Below the pieces are notes generated by a model that worked only from the letters and a program-made list of their open reading frames with translations, was not told where the DNA came from and ran no database searches. Shown one piece after another: positions 15,019 through 22,832 of a stretch of 58,274 bases of DNA. A program made the translations under genes and the position numbers. Where the stretch lies: assembly GCA_903820745.1 (NCBI GenBank), contig CAIJIT010000030.1, positions 1 to 58,274 on the forward strand, read 5' to 3'. Position 1 is the stretch's first letter, and every line of letters starts with the position of its first letter. The DNA comes from an uncultured Burkholderiales bacterium. Lineage in GTDB: Bacteria; Pseudomonadota; Gammaproteobacteria; Burkholderiales; Burkholderiaceae_C.

Positions 15019-16704
15019 ATGGAAAATATCTGGGCGAAAAATTACTCGGCAGGCGTTCCCGCAGAGATCGACGTCGAAGCCTTGGGGTCGATTGCCGACT
15101 ATTTCGATGCCGCTGTGGCAAAGTTTGGTGAGCGCAAGGCATTCATCAGCGGGTCCACCGGCGTGGGGCTCAGTTACCGCGCGCTTGACCTTGCCAGTCG
15201 CCAGGTCGCCGGTTATTTCCAGAGCGTGTTGAGCCTGCCCAAAGGTAGCCGCGTCGCCTTGATGATGCCCAATCTGCTGCAGTATCCGGTCTGCCTGTTC
15301 GGGTTGTTGCGCGCTGGCTACGTGGTGGTCAACGTCAATCCGATGTACTCGCCGCGCGAGCTCGAACATCAACTGAAGGACTCGGGGGCAACGGCGATTG
15401 TCATCGTCGACATCTTCGCCCATACGCTGGCCAAGGTGATCGCCAATACCGCGGTCAAGCAGGTGGTGGTCACCGGCCTGGCCGACATGATGCCCGGGAT
15501 CAAGCGCCTGATTGGCAACTTTGTGATCAAGTATCTGAAACATGCGGTCAAGCCCTTTGACTTGCCCGGCAGCATGCAATTCCGGGACATGCTGGCAGTG
15601 GGGGCCGCAGCCGAATTCAGATCGGTACCGATCGATTCGCAGGATCTTGCCTTCCTTCAATACACCGGCGGCACCACCGGAGTCTCTAAAGGCGCGATGC
15701 TGACGCACCGCAACATCCTGGCCAATGTCAAGCAGGGCCAGGTCTGGATCGACCCCTTCCTCGATCCCGGACAGGACCTGATCAGCATCACCGCGATTCC
15801 GCTCTATCACATCTTTGCGCTCGGTTCATGCCTGGGCTTCATCGGTATCGGCGGCACCAATGTGCTGGTGGCCGACCCGCGCAATATCCCTGCTTTCGTC
15901 AAGGTGCTGAGCCGCTACCGCTTCGTCGGCATGCCGGCGGTGAACACCTTGTTCAACAGCCTGCTTAACGACAAGAATTTTGCCAAGCTGGACTTCAGTC
16001 AACTGAGGTTTGCAATCGGCGGCGGCGCGGCGGTTCAGCGTCCGGTGGCCGAACGCTGGCAGCAAGTCACCCAATCGCCGCTGGTCGAGGGCTATGGCCT
16101 GACCGAATGCTCGCCGACGGTCACCATCAATCCCTTCGACATGAAGGAATTCAGCGGCAGTATCGGCTTGCCGGTGCCGTCGACGATGGTGTCGATCCGC
16201 GATGCAGATGGCGTCGAGTTGGCGCTTGGCGTTGCAGGAGAGTTGTGCGTCAGCGGTCCCCAGGTCATGAAGGGATATTGGCAGCGGCCGGCTGAAACCG
16301 CGGCCGTGATGACGGCTGATGGCTACCTGCGAACTGGCGATGTCGCCGTCATGGATCAGCGCGGTTTCCTGAAAATCGTCGATCGACTGAAAGACCTGAT
16401 CCTGGTGTCGGGATTCAATGTCTATCCCAACGAGATTGAAGAGGTGGTGATGATGCATCCCGAGGTGTTTGAAGTTGCTGCGGTGGGGCGGCCCAGTGCG
16501 AGCTCGGGTGAAGCCGTGAAGATTTTTGTGGTGAGGAAATCCGCAGCGCTGACCGAATCGGTCCTGATCGCGCATTGCCGGCAACATCTGACCGGCTACA
16601 AGGTGCCGCGCCTGGTGGAATTTCTCGACGATCTACCCAAGAGCAATGTCGGCAAAATCCTGCGCCGCGAACTGCGCGACCGACCTGACGCCAGAGCCCA
16701 TTGA
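15019..16704 (+). CDS. fadD: Long-chain-fatty-acid-CoA ligase
   Basis: A 561-residue ANL-superfamily acyl-CoA synthetase, closely similar to E. coli FadD throughout as recalled. Visible blocks are M-M-P-N-L-L-Q-Y-P-V, Y-T-G-G-T-T-G-V-S-K-G-A (AMP-binding P-loop), G-Y-G-L-T-E-C, V-S-G-F-N-V-Y-P-N-E-I-E, and the catalytic Lys in S-N-V-G-K-I-L-R. It activates free fatty or other long carboxylic acids to CoA thioesters at the inner membrane. It heads the rightward block and diverges from the monooxygenase cassette, whose product acids it could activate. No clear Shine-Dalgarno is visible before the ATG. Confidence 0.93.
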   Translation: MENIWAKNYSAGVPAEIDVEALGSIADYFDAAVAKFGERKAFISGSTGVGLSYRALDLASRQVAGYFQSVLSLPKGSRVALMMPNLLQYPVCLFGLLRAGYVVVNVNPMYSPRELEHQLKDSGATAIVIVDIFAHTLAKVIANTAVKQVVVTGLADMMPGIKRLIGNFVIKYLKHAVKPFDLPGSMQFRDMLAVGAAAEFRSVPIDSQDLAFLQYTGGTTGVSKGAMLTHRNILANVKQGQVWIDPFLDPGQDLISITAIPLYHIFALGSCLGFIGIGGTNVLVADPRNIPAFVKVLSRYRFVGMPAVNTLFNSLLNDKNFAKLDFSQLRFAIGGGAAVQRPVAERWQQVTQSPLVEGYGLTECSPTVTINPFDMKEFSGSIGLPVPSTMVSIRDADGVELALGVAGELCVSGPQVMKGYWQRPAETAAVMTADGYLRTGDVAVMDQRGFLKIVDRLKDLILVSGFNVYPNEIEEVVMMHPEVFEVAAVGRPSASSGEAVKIFVVRKSAALTESVLIAHCRQHLTGYKVPRLVEFLDDLPKSNVGKILRRELRDRPDARAH

Positions 16705-16717
16705 GCCCGGAAAACCC

Positions 16718-17542
16718 ATGACAGAGTTGCTTGTTCGACGCCTGCAAATCGATTTGCAGACGCCATTTTCTGGTCGCTGGAACGGCGGCGATGCATTCCG
16801 TTCGGCATTCTTCAATGCCCTGTCGATGGCATTTCCGGTCGGCGAACAATATTTCATCGATTCGTTGCGCAATGGCCTGGCTGCTATGCCGGAGCAACAG
16901 CGCCAGCAGTTCGCCGCCGAGGTCCAGGGCTTCGTCGGCCAGGAAGCGACCCATCGACATCTGCACGGTTTGTTCAACCGGCAACTCGAAAAACTCGGCT
17001 ACCGCAACCTGATCGCGCAGCGGGCCAAGTGCCGGATCAGCAAGAACGCGGCGATCGACTTGCGTCTGCATCTGGCCGCCACTGCGGCGACCGAACATCT
17101 GACGGCGATCTTTGCCGACTGGTTGCTGCGCCACCCGGAAGCGCTTGAAGGTGCGCCCGAACGCTTGCGCCTGCTGTGGCAATGGCATAGCGCCGAAGAA
17201 ACCGAGCACCGCAACACCGCGTTCGACATTCACCGGGCGGCAGGTGGCAGCCATCAATGGCGTGTTCGCTGTTTCCGTTATGTCACCGCGATCTTCCTCT
17301 GGGATCTGCTGTGCCAGACAATGCTCAACCTCTGGCATGACGGCAGCCTGTTCAACGGGAGCAGTTGGCGCAACGCGGCCCGTTTGCTGTTCGCCCCGGA
17401 CGGACTGATTCGCGGCAATCTGGGGAAATGGCGCGATTACTTGCTGCCAGAATTCCACCCCGGCCAGCATGAGGGCTTGCGGGCCACACAATGGCTGATG
17501 GACAACAAGGCGCAGTTTTTTGTGCTTGGCAAGGGGCGCTGA
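16718..17542 (+). CDS. Metal-dependent hydrolase (PF10118-like)
   Basis: A 274-residue protein of the predicted metal-dependent hydrolase family, recognised from F-V-G-Q-E-A-T-H (about residues 72-79) and the A-E-E-T-E-H-R-N-T-A-F-D block. The Glu and His residues would bind two metals, as in ferritin-like or diiron folds. The biochemical role of the family is not settled. The ATG at 16718 is preferred over an upstream in-frame start because the conserved part begins at Leu-Leu-Val-Arg-Arg. It ends directly against the next ATG (no gap). Confidence 0.8.
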   Translation: MTELLVRRLQIDLQTPFSGRWNGGDAFRSAFFNALSMAFPVGEQYFIDSLRNGLAAMPEQQRQQFAAEVQGFVGQEATHRHLHGLFNRQLEKLGYRNLIAQRAKCRISKNAAIDLRLHLAATAATEHLTAIFADWLLRHPEALEGAPERLRLLWQWHSAEETEHRNTAFDIHRAAGGSHQWRVRCFRYVTAIFLWDLLCQTMLNLWHDGSLFNGSSWRNAARLLFAPDGLIRGNLGKWRDYLLPEFHPGQHEGLRATQWLMDNKAQFFVLGKGR

Positions 17543-18157
17543 ATGATGTCGATGATGTTTATGAGCGGCATTGCCGCATGTTGCCTGTATGGGCTATTCC
17601 ATCTCTGGTACGGCGGCCGGGGCAAGCCCTTGACGGCCGATGAAGTCGAGCACTACATGCAAATCCTGGATGGCTTGACCGCTGACAAGGAAGGTCGCCA
17701 TTTGCTCGGCAGCTTGAGAGCGCTGGCCCTGGCTGATGATGGAGATGAATTCGTCATGCAGAACCTGGTGCGTCATCGGGCCAAGGCGCTTTATCCACCG
17801 GGATACGACTTCGGTGACGACCCGCGCGCTGCCGACCGGCGTTATGGCCGGGCGATCATGCCGCATCTGCTGCGATTCGGCAGCCTGCCGGTCTTCGTGG
17901 CCAGGCGCAGCGGCAGCTTCATCGAGCCTGAAGGCGCTGATGCCTGGCATTATGTGGCGATGGTGCGTTACCGCAGCCGTCGCGATTTCCTGCGCTTCGC
18001 GATCCATGTCGCCCGCAACGACATCGACATGCACAAATGGGCGGCGCTGGAAAAGACCCACGTGTTCCCGGTCAAACCGATGCTGAGCCTGATCTTTGTC
18101 CGGGGCCTGGTGGCTGTGTTGCTGGCTTTGCTGGTGCTGGCAGTTTCGCTGCTATGA
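17543..18157 (+). CDS. Membrane protein of unknown function
   Basis: A 204-residue protein with a hydrophobic N-terminal segment (about residues 5-22) and a C-terminal transmembrane helix (about 183-204) flanking a soluble domain rich in Arg, Tyr and Asp. The middle contains R-F-G-S-L-P-V-F-V-A-R-R-S-G-S and R-Y-R-S-R-R-D-F-L-R-F-A. The family is not recognised. It is coupled to both neighbours (adjacent start, 4-bp overlap downstream), so it probably works with the DJ-1-like protein and the sulfatase in the envelope. Confidence 0.75.
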   Translation: MMSMMFMSGIAACCLYGLFHLWYGGRGKPLTADEVEHYMQILDGLTADKEGRHLLGSLRALALADDGDEFVMQNLVRHRAKALYPPGYDFGDDPRAADRRYGRAIMPHLLRFGSLPVFVARRSGSFIEPEGADAWHYVAMVRYRSRRDFLRFAIHVARNDIDMHKWAALEKTHVFPVKPMLSLIFVRGLVAVLLALLVLAVSLL

Positions 18158-19026
18158 AGCTTCGCCAAATGATGCCGAACTGGCTGGGCATAACAATGGT
18201 CGTTGCTGCGGTCGTTGCGATTTTTTTGTGGTTGGGACTGCCGCCTTCCTTGCGCGCGCTGGGCCTGCATCCGCGCTATGCGGGGCCGGTGCATGAACTG
18301 CAGGGTCGGCGTGCCCTGATCATCACAACCAGCCACGCAACGCTCGGTGCCAGCGGCAAAGCCACCGGCGTGTTCGGTTCCGAAATGACCGGTCCCTACT
18401 ACGAGTTTCTCGATGCCGGCATGTCGGTCGACTTGGCCAGCATCCATGGCGGCCAGGTCCCGATCGAACCTGACTCGTTTCGCTGGTTTCTCGCCGCGCC
18501 GTCCGATCAGCGCTTCCTCGCCGACCCCTTGTTCCAGTCGTTGGTCAAAGCCTCGCGCAAAATCGATGACGTCGATTTCAGCCAGTACGACATCATCTTT
18601 CTCGCCGGCGGTTGGGGGGCAGCTTATGACCTGGGTACCTCGGCGCTTTTGGGAGAAAAAATCAGCGCAGCCTGGGCTGCTGGCAAGGTGCTCGGCGGGG
18701 TCTGCCATGGCCCGCTGGGATTGTTGCTGGCGCGCGACCGGGACGGGGCCCCCTTGGTCAAAGGCAAACATCTGACGGCGGTTACCGACCGTCAAGTCGA
18801 GCAACTCGGCATCCAGATCACACCGCAACACCCGGAGCGAGAATTGCGAGCCGCTGGCGCCTTGTTCGAAAGCCGGCATGCTCGCTTCGAACCCTTCGCC
18901 AACCATGCAGTGGTCGATGGCAAACTTGTCACCGGTCAGAATCAGAACGCCTCGGTCGAGGTCGCGCAGTTGATGCTGATGGCCGCAGGCGGCAAACAAA
19001 AAGAATGGAAACGGAACATCCGATGA
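18154..19026 (+). CDS. Membrane-anchored DJ-1/PfpI (type 1 glutamine amidotransferase-like) protein
   Basis: A 290-residue protein with an N-terminal membrane helix (about residues 10-30) followed by a DJ-1/PfpI domain. The nucleophile elbow G-V-C-H-G-P-L-G-L-L carries the expected Cys followed by His, and F-L-A-G-G-W-G-A precedes it. Relatives act as glyoxalases, chaperones or hydrolases and are usually soluble; the anchor here would place the domain in the periplasm if it is N-in. It overlaps both neighbours by 4 bp, tying it to the sulfatase operon. Confidence 0.85.
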   Translation: MKLRQMMPNWLGITMVVAAVVAIFLWLGLPPSLRALGLHPRYAGPVHELQGRRALIITTSHATLGASGKATGVFGSEMTGPYYEFLDAGMSVDLASIHGGQVPIEPDSFRWFLAAPSDQRFLADPLFQSLVKASRKIDDVDFSQYDIIFLAGGWGAAYDLGTSALLGEKISAAWAAGKVLGGVCHGPLGLLLARDRDGAPLVKGKHLTAVTDRQVEQLGIQITPQHPERELRAAGALFESRHARFEPFANHAVVDGKLVTGQNQNASVEVAQLMLMAAGGKQKEWKRNIR

Positions 19027-20690
19027 AATCGCGCAAGGGTTTGACGATCACCGCTGTATTGCTGGGCGGCCTCGCGGTGCTGCTCTTTGTCAACCGCATC
19101 TACGTATTGCAGTACACGCTGGGCTGGCATACCGACTTGATGCATCCGCGCTCTGCCAATATCCCGGTGGCCTGGGCCCAGGGACCGGAGAACGCTGCTG
19201 AGCTGCCCACGCAGCGTCCGCCGAACATCATCTTCATCTTGGCCGATGACCTTGGCATCAACGATGTCTCGACCGCTGGTGGTGGGCATGGGAGCGAAGG
19301 GGTGCCGACGCCGAACATTGACGCGATCGCGCGCGAAGGTGTGCGCTTCGATCAGGGTTTTGCTGGAGGTCCAGTCTGTACCGTTTCGCGAGCGGCGTTG
19401 ATGACCGGCCGCTATCCCTGGCGCTACGGCGTCGAATTTACGCCGTTGCCTGGCGCGATGGCTCGTGTGGCGGGCAAGCTCTTTGGCGATCCTGGACGGC
19501 TTCATCCGGTCATCGTCGACATGGACAAGGCCGGTAAGGCCAAGGACTTCAACGACCTGGGCATGCCGGCGTCTGAACAGACGATCGCCGAGTTGCTGAA
19601 GCCACGCGGTTATCACAATATCCACATCGGCAAATGGCATCTTGGCAGCACGCCCGAGATGCGACCCAACAACCAGGGCTTTGACGAAAGCCTGTTCATG
19701 GAGAGCGGTCTTTATCTGCCCGAGAACGATCCTCGGGTGGTCAATTCGAAACAGGAGTTTGATCCGATTGACAAATTCCTCTGGCCGAATATGCGTTTCG
19801 GCGTCAGCTTCAATGCCGGAAAATGGTTTGAGCCGAGCAAATATCTGACCGATTACTTCACCGACGAGGCGGTCACTGCGATCCACAGGAACAAGAACCG
19901 GCCTTTCTTCATGTATCTGGCGCATTGGGGCGTGCACACGCCGCTGCAGGCCAGCAAGGAAGATTACGACGCGTTGTCGCATATCCCAGACCATCGCCGG
20001 CGCGTCTATCTGGCGATGATCCGGTCTATCGATCGCAGCGTCGGTCGCGTACTGAAGGCTTTGCGCGACGAAGGCCTGGAGGAGAACACGATCGTTGTTT
20101 TCGCCAGCGACAACGGCGCACCCAGCTATATCGCTCAGCCCGATGTCAATCATCCCTACCGGGGCTGGAAGCTGACGATGTTCCAGGGCGGCTTGCGCGT
20201 GCCCTATGTGGCCAAATGGCCAGGCCATATCCAGCCCGGCCTGCAATACAAGCAGCCGATCTCCAATATCGACATGCTGCCCACTTTGGTCGCCGCGGCT
20301 GGGGGGCAATTGCCGACGGACCGGACGATCGACGGCGTCAATCTGCTGCCCTTCCTGGGCAAAGGCAGTGTAGCCATACAAGCCGAGCGCCCGCTGTTCT
20401 GGCGCGATGGCCCTTACCGGGCATTGCAGGATCAAGGTTGGAAATTGATCGAAGCAGTTCGACCGAACAAGGACTGGCTTTTTAACCTCGCCCTGGATCC
20501 AACCGAAAAAACCAATCTCGCCGCCAAGGAACCGCAAAAACTGGCGCAAATGAAGGCCATCATGCTGGCCCATCACGCCCAGATGCCGCCGCCACTATGG
20601 GATACCTTTGTGGAAATGTCGGTGTTGATTGACAAGACCTCCGACCAGAAGCCTTTGCCGGAAGACGAATACGCTTACTGGTACAACTGA
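19023..20690 (+). CDS. Membrane-anchored sulfatase (arylsulfatase family)
   Basis: A 555-residue sulfatase with an N-terminal transmembrane anchor (about residues 8-30). It has A-D-D-L-G (metal Asp75, Asp76), H-I-G-K-W-H-L-G and a late A-S-D-N-G-A-P, all typical of type I sulfatases that cleave sulfate esters. The formylglycine site reads C119-T-V-S-R followed by A-A-L-M-T-G-R. The third position is Val rather than the usual Pro or Ala of C-x-P/A-x-R. A formylglycine-generating enzyme is encoded two genes downstream. It overlaps the DJ-1-like gene by 4 bp. The substrate is unknown. Confidence 0.92.
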   Translation: MKSRKGLTITAVLLGGLAVLLFVNRIYVLQYTLGWHTDLMHPRSANIPVAWAQGPENAAELPTQRPPNIIFILADDLGINDVSTAGGGHGSEGVPTPNIDAIAREGVRFDQGFAGGPVCTVSRAALMTGRYPWRYGVEFTPLPGAMARVAGKLFGDPGRLHPVIVDMDKAGKAKDFNDLGMPASEQTIAELLKPRGYHNIHIGKWHLGSTPEMRPNNQGFDESLFMESGLYLPENDPRVVNSKQEFDPIDKFLWPNMRFGVSFNAGKWFEPSKYLTDYFTDEAVTAIHRNKNRPFFMYLAHWGVHTPLQASKEDYDALSHIPDHRRRVYLAMIRSIDRSVGRVLKALRDEGLEENTIVVFASDNGAPSYIAQPDVNHPYRGWKLTMFQGGLRVPYVAKWPGHIQPGLQYKQPISNIDMLPTLVAAAGGQLPTDRTIDGVNLLPFLGKGSVAIQAERPLFWRDGPYRALQDQGWKLIEAVRPNKDWLFNLALDPTEKTNLAAKEPQKLAQMKAIMLAHHAQMPPPLWDTFVEMSVLIDKTSDQKPLPEDEYAYWYN

Positions 20691-20695
20691 GGGTC

Positions 20696-21790
20696 ATGAA
20701 AGCGACCTTGTATGGCTGGCATCTGTCCTATTTCACCGGCAAGGTGCTCTGCTACCTGCGCTACAAACAGATCCCCTTCGATGATCAGGCAGTGAATCTC
20801 GTGACCCTGGCCTGGCGCATCAAGCGCAGGACGGGTGAGTTGGTGATGCCGGTCTTTGTCACCGCTGAAGGCGAGTGGCTGCAGGACTCCAGCCATATCA
20901 TCGACCGGATGGAAGCGGCCCATCCAGCAAGGCCGGTGATGCCAGCAACGCCGGTACAGCGTTTCCTGGCCTATCTGCTGGAAGCCTGGGGCGATGAATG
21001 GTGGGTACCGGTGGCAATGCACACGCGCTGGACCTATGCCGAGAATTACGCCTTGTTTGAACGCGAAGCCGGCGCCAGCCTGTTGCCTCACTCCCCCGCC
21101 TTTGTGCAGCGCCTGGCGGCTGCCAAGGTGGCAAAAGGTTTGCGTGGCTATTTGCCGGCGGTGGGCGTGCGTCCGGAGCAGTTCGAGCTGCTCGATGCCT
21201 GGACCGTCGACATGCTCGATTTGCTGGAGCGGCATTTCGAGCACCAGCAATTCCTCTTTGGTGCCAGCCCTTCGCTGGGCGACTTCGGCTTGGTTGGCAC
21301 GATGTATGGCCACCTCGGCCGCGATCCCTGGCCGGCCAGGGAATTGGTCGGGCCGCGCCCGCATCTGCGCGCCTGGATCGACCGAATGGCCTTGCCCCGG
21401 CCTGATGCCAAACATTGCGCCTGGCATGACGGGGACCAGGTAGCACCGACGCTGTGGCCGATTCTGCGCAGGATCTGCAGCGAGTTTTTGCCGCTGGTCG
21501 AAGGGATCAACCGGCAGGTCACGGTGCTGCTACCTCAATGGCAAAAGGGGAAAGTCTTGCCACGCCGCCTGGACGATGTCGAGCTCAGGCTGGGAGATGG
21601 TATCTTCCGCCGCGCCGCTCTGCCTTATACGCTCTGGATGGTGCAACGGGCGCTCGACTGCTACCGTGCGATGACGCTTGATGAGCAGGAGAAAGTGCGC
21701 GAATTCTTGGCAACAGTCGGCGGCACGGACTGGCTGATACTCGAGCTGCCTCGCTTGCAGCGGCGTGGCCTACGGGTATTTTGTGAATGA
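20696..21790 (+). CDS. Glutathione S-transferase-like protein
   Basis: A 364-residue protein with an N-terminal thioredoxin-fold GST domain (Y-G-W-H-L-S-Y-F-T-G-K-V, then L-V-M-P-V-F, and D-S-S-H-I-I-D as the glutathione gamma-Glu-binding E/D-S motif). A helical C-terminal domain contains F-L-F-G-A-S-P-S-L-G-D-F-G. It is longer than usual GSTs, with about 110 extra C-terminal residues of unknown role. It begins 5 bp after the sulfatase stop. Confidence 0.82.
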   Translation: MKATLYGWHLSYFTGKVLCYLRYKQIPFDDQAVNLVTLAWRIKRRTGELVMPVFVTAEGEWLQDSSHIIDRMEAAHPARPVMPATPVQRFLAYLLEAWGDEWWVPVAMHTRWTYAENYALFEREAGASLLPHSPAFVQRLAAAKVAKGLRGYLPAVGVRPEQFELLDAWTVDMLDLLERHFEHQQFLFGASPSLGDFGLVGTMYGHLGRDPWPARELVGPRPHLRAWIDRMALPRPDAKHCAWHDGDQVAPTLWPILRRICSEFLPLVEGINRQVTVLLPQWQKGKVLPRRLDDVELRLGDGIFRRAALPYTLWMVQRALDCYRAMTLDEQEKVREFLATVGGTDWLILELPRLQRRGLRVFCE

Positions 21791-21800
21791 GGGAATTTCG

Positions 21801-22832
21801 ATGAATATGGAAGTCAATCGGTGGTCCCGGCAAATCATCGTCGGGGCCTTGCTGATAGCCGGCCTGGCCTTCTGGTTTGGTTGGAGCCATCGTCCCGGGC
21901 GAGCGACGCAGGGTGATCGGCTCAGTTGTGATTTGCCAGCTCAGAAGGCGCCTGCACCCCATCCGGGCATGCAATGGGTGCCTGGCGGCAGCTTCGAATT
22001 GGGTGACAACGTCTATGCCGAAGAGCAACCGCTGCAGGTCACCAAGGTCGATGGCTTCTGGATCGACCGCACCGAAGTCACCAACGAAGAATTTTCCCGT
22101 TTCGTGAAAGCCACCGGCTATGTCACGGTGGCCGAACGCGAAGTGGATGCCGTGACGCACCCGGAGCTTCCTGCCGACATGCGTAAACCCGGTGCTGTGG
22201 TTTTTGTGATGCCGGAGGCGATTCAGGGCAAGAGCGACATCACCCAATGGTGGCGCTATATCCCTGGCGCCCAATGGCGCCATCCGGGCGGGCCGCAAAC
22301 GTCGATCGAAGGCCATGGCGCTTTCCCGGTCGTGACGGTGACACTTGAAGATGCAATCGCCTATGCCAAGTGGAAGGGCCGCATGCTGCCAAGCGAAGCG
22401 CAATGGGAATGGGCTGCGCGGGCCGGACAAGCCAAGGCGGCGATGGATCATGAACAGCCGGCGCAGGCCAATACCTGGCAGGGCCTGTTTCCGGTTGCCA
22501 ATTCGGGCGAAGACGGTTTTCTCGGTTTGGCGCCAGTCGGCTGCTATCAACCGAATGCGCTCGGGCTCTTTGACATGATCGGGAATGCCTGGGAGCTGAC
22601 CACCGATACCTGGCGGCCCAACCATAGCCAGCCAGCGATGGCCGAGCCTGACCAAATGCCTTCGGGAATGGCTGCAATGGGCGGCGCGCAACGGGTGATC
22701 AAGGGTGGATCTTTTCTTTGCGCACCGAATTTTTGTGCCCGATACCGTTCTGGTTCGCGTCAGCCGCAGGACGAAGACCTTGGCGCCAGCCATTTGGGCT
22801 TTCGCACCATCCTGATCGCAGCCGGCCCATGA
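21801..22832 (+). CDS. Formylglycine-generating enzyme (sulfatase-modifying factor), membrane-anchored
   Basis: A 343-residue FGE-family protein with W-V-P-G-G-S-F-E-L-G (about 59-68), W-I-D-R-T-E-V-T-N-E-E-F, P-S-E-A-Q-W-E-W-A-A-R and the C-terminal K-G-G-S-F-L-C block. Cys307 and Cys312 have the 5-residue spacing of the catalytic copper-binding Cys pair of aerobic FGEs. It should oxidise the sulfatase Cys to formylglycine. Unusually it has an N-terminal hydrophobic helix (about residues 11-28), implying action at the membrane or in the periplasm. The ATG at 21801 has GAGGGA upstream; an earlier in-frame start overlaps the GST gene. Confidence 0.9.
   Translation: MNMEVNRWSRQIIVGALLIAGLAFWFGWSHRPGRATQGDRLSCDLPAQKAPAPHPGMQWVPGGSFELGDNVYAEEQPLQVTKVDGFWIDRTEVTNEEFSRFVKATGYVTVAEREVDAVTHPELPADMRKPGAVVFVMPEAIQGKSDITQWWRYIPGAQWRHPGGPQTSIEGHGAFPVVTVTLEDAIAYAKWKGRMLPSEAQWEWAARAGQAKAAMDHEQPAQANTWQGLFPVANSGEDGFLGLAPVGCYQPNALGLFDMIGNAWELTTDTWRPNHSQPAMAEPDQMPSGMAAMGGAQRVIKGGSFLCAPNFCARYRSGSRQPQDEDLGASHLGFRTILIAAGP

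Noticed and set aside
18942-20576. 544-residue open frame on the - strand opposite the first sulfatase
   Set aside because: It is antisense to an unmistakable sulfatase, has low-complexity composition rich in Arg, Gln and His, no motif and no ribosome binding site. Long antisense frames are expected in GC-rich codon usage.
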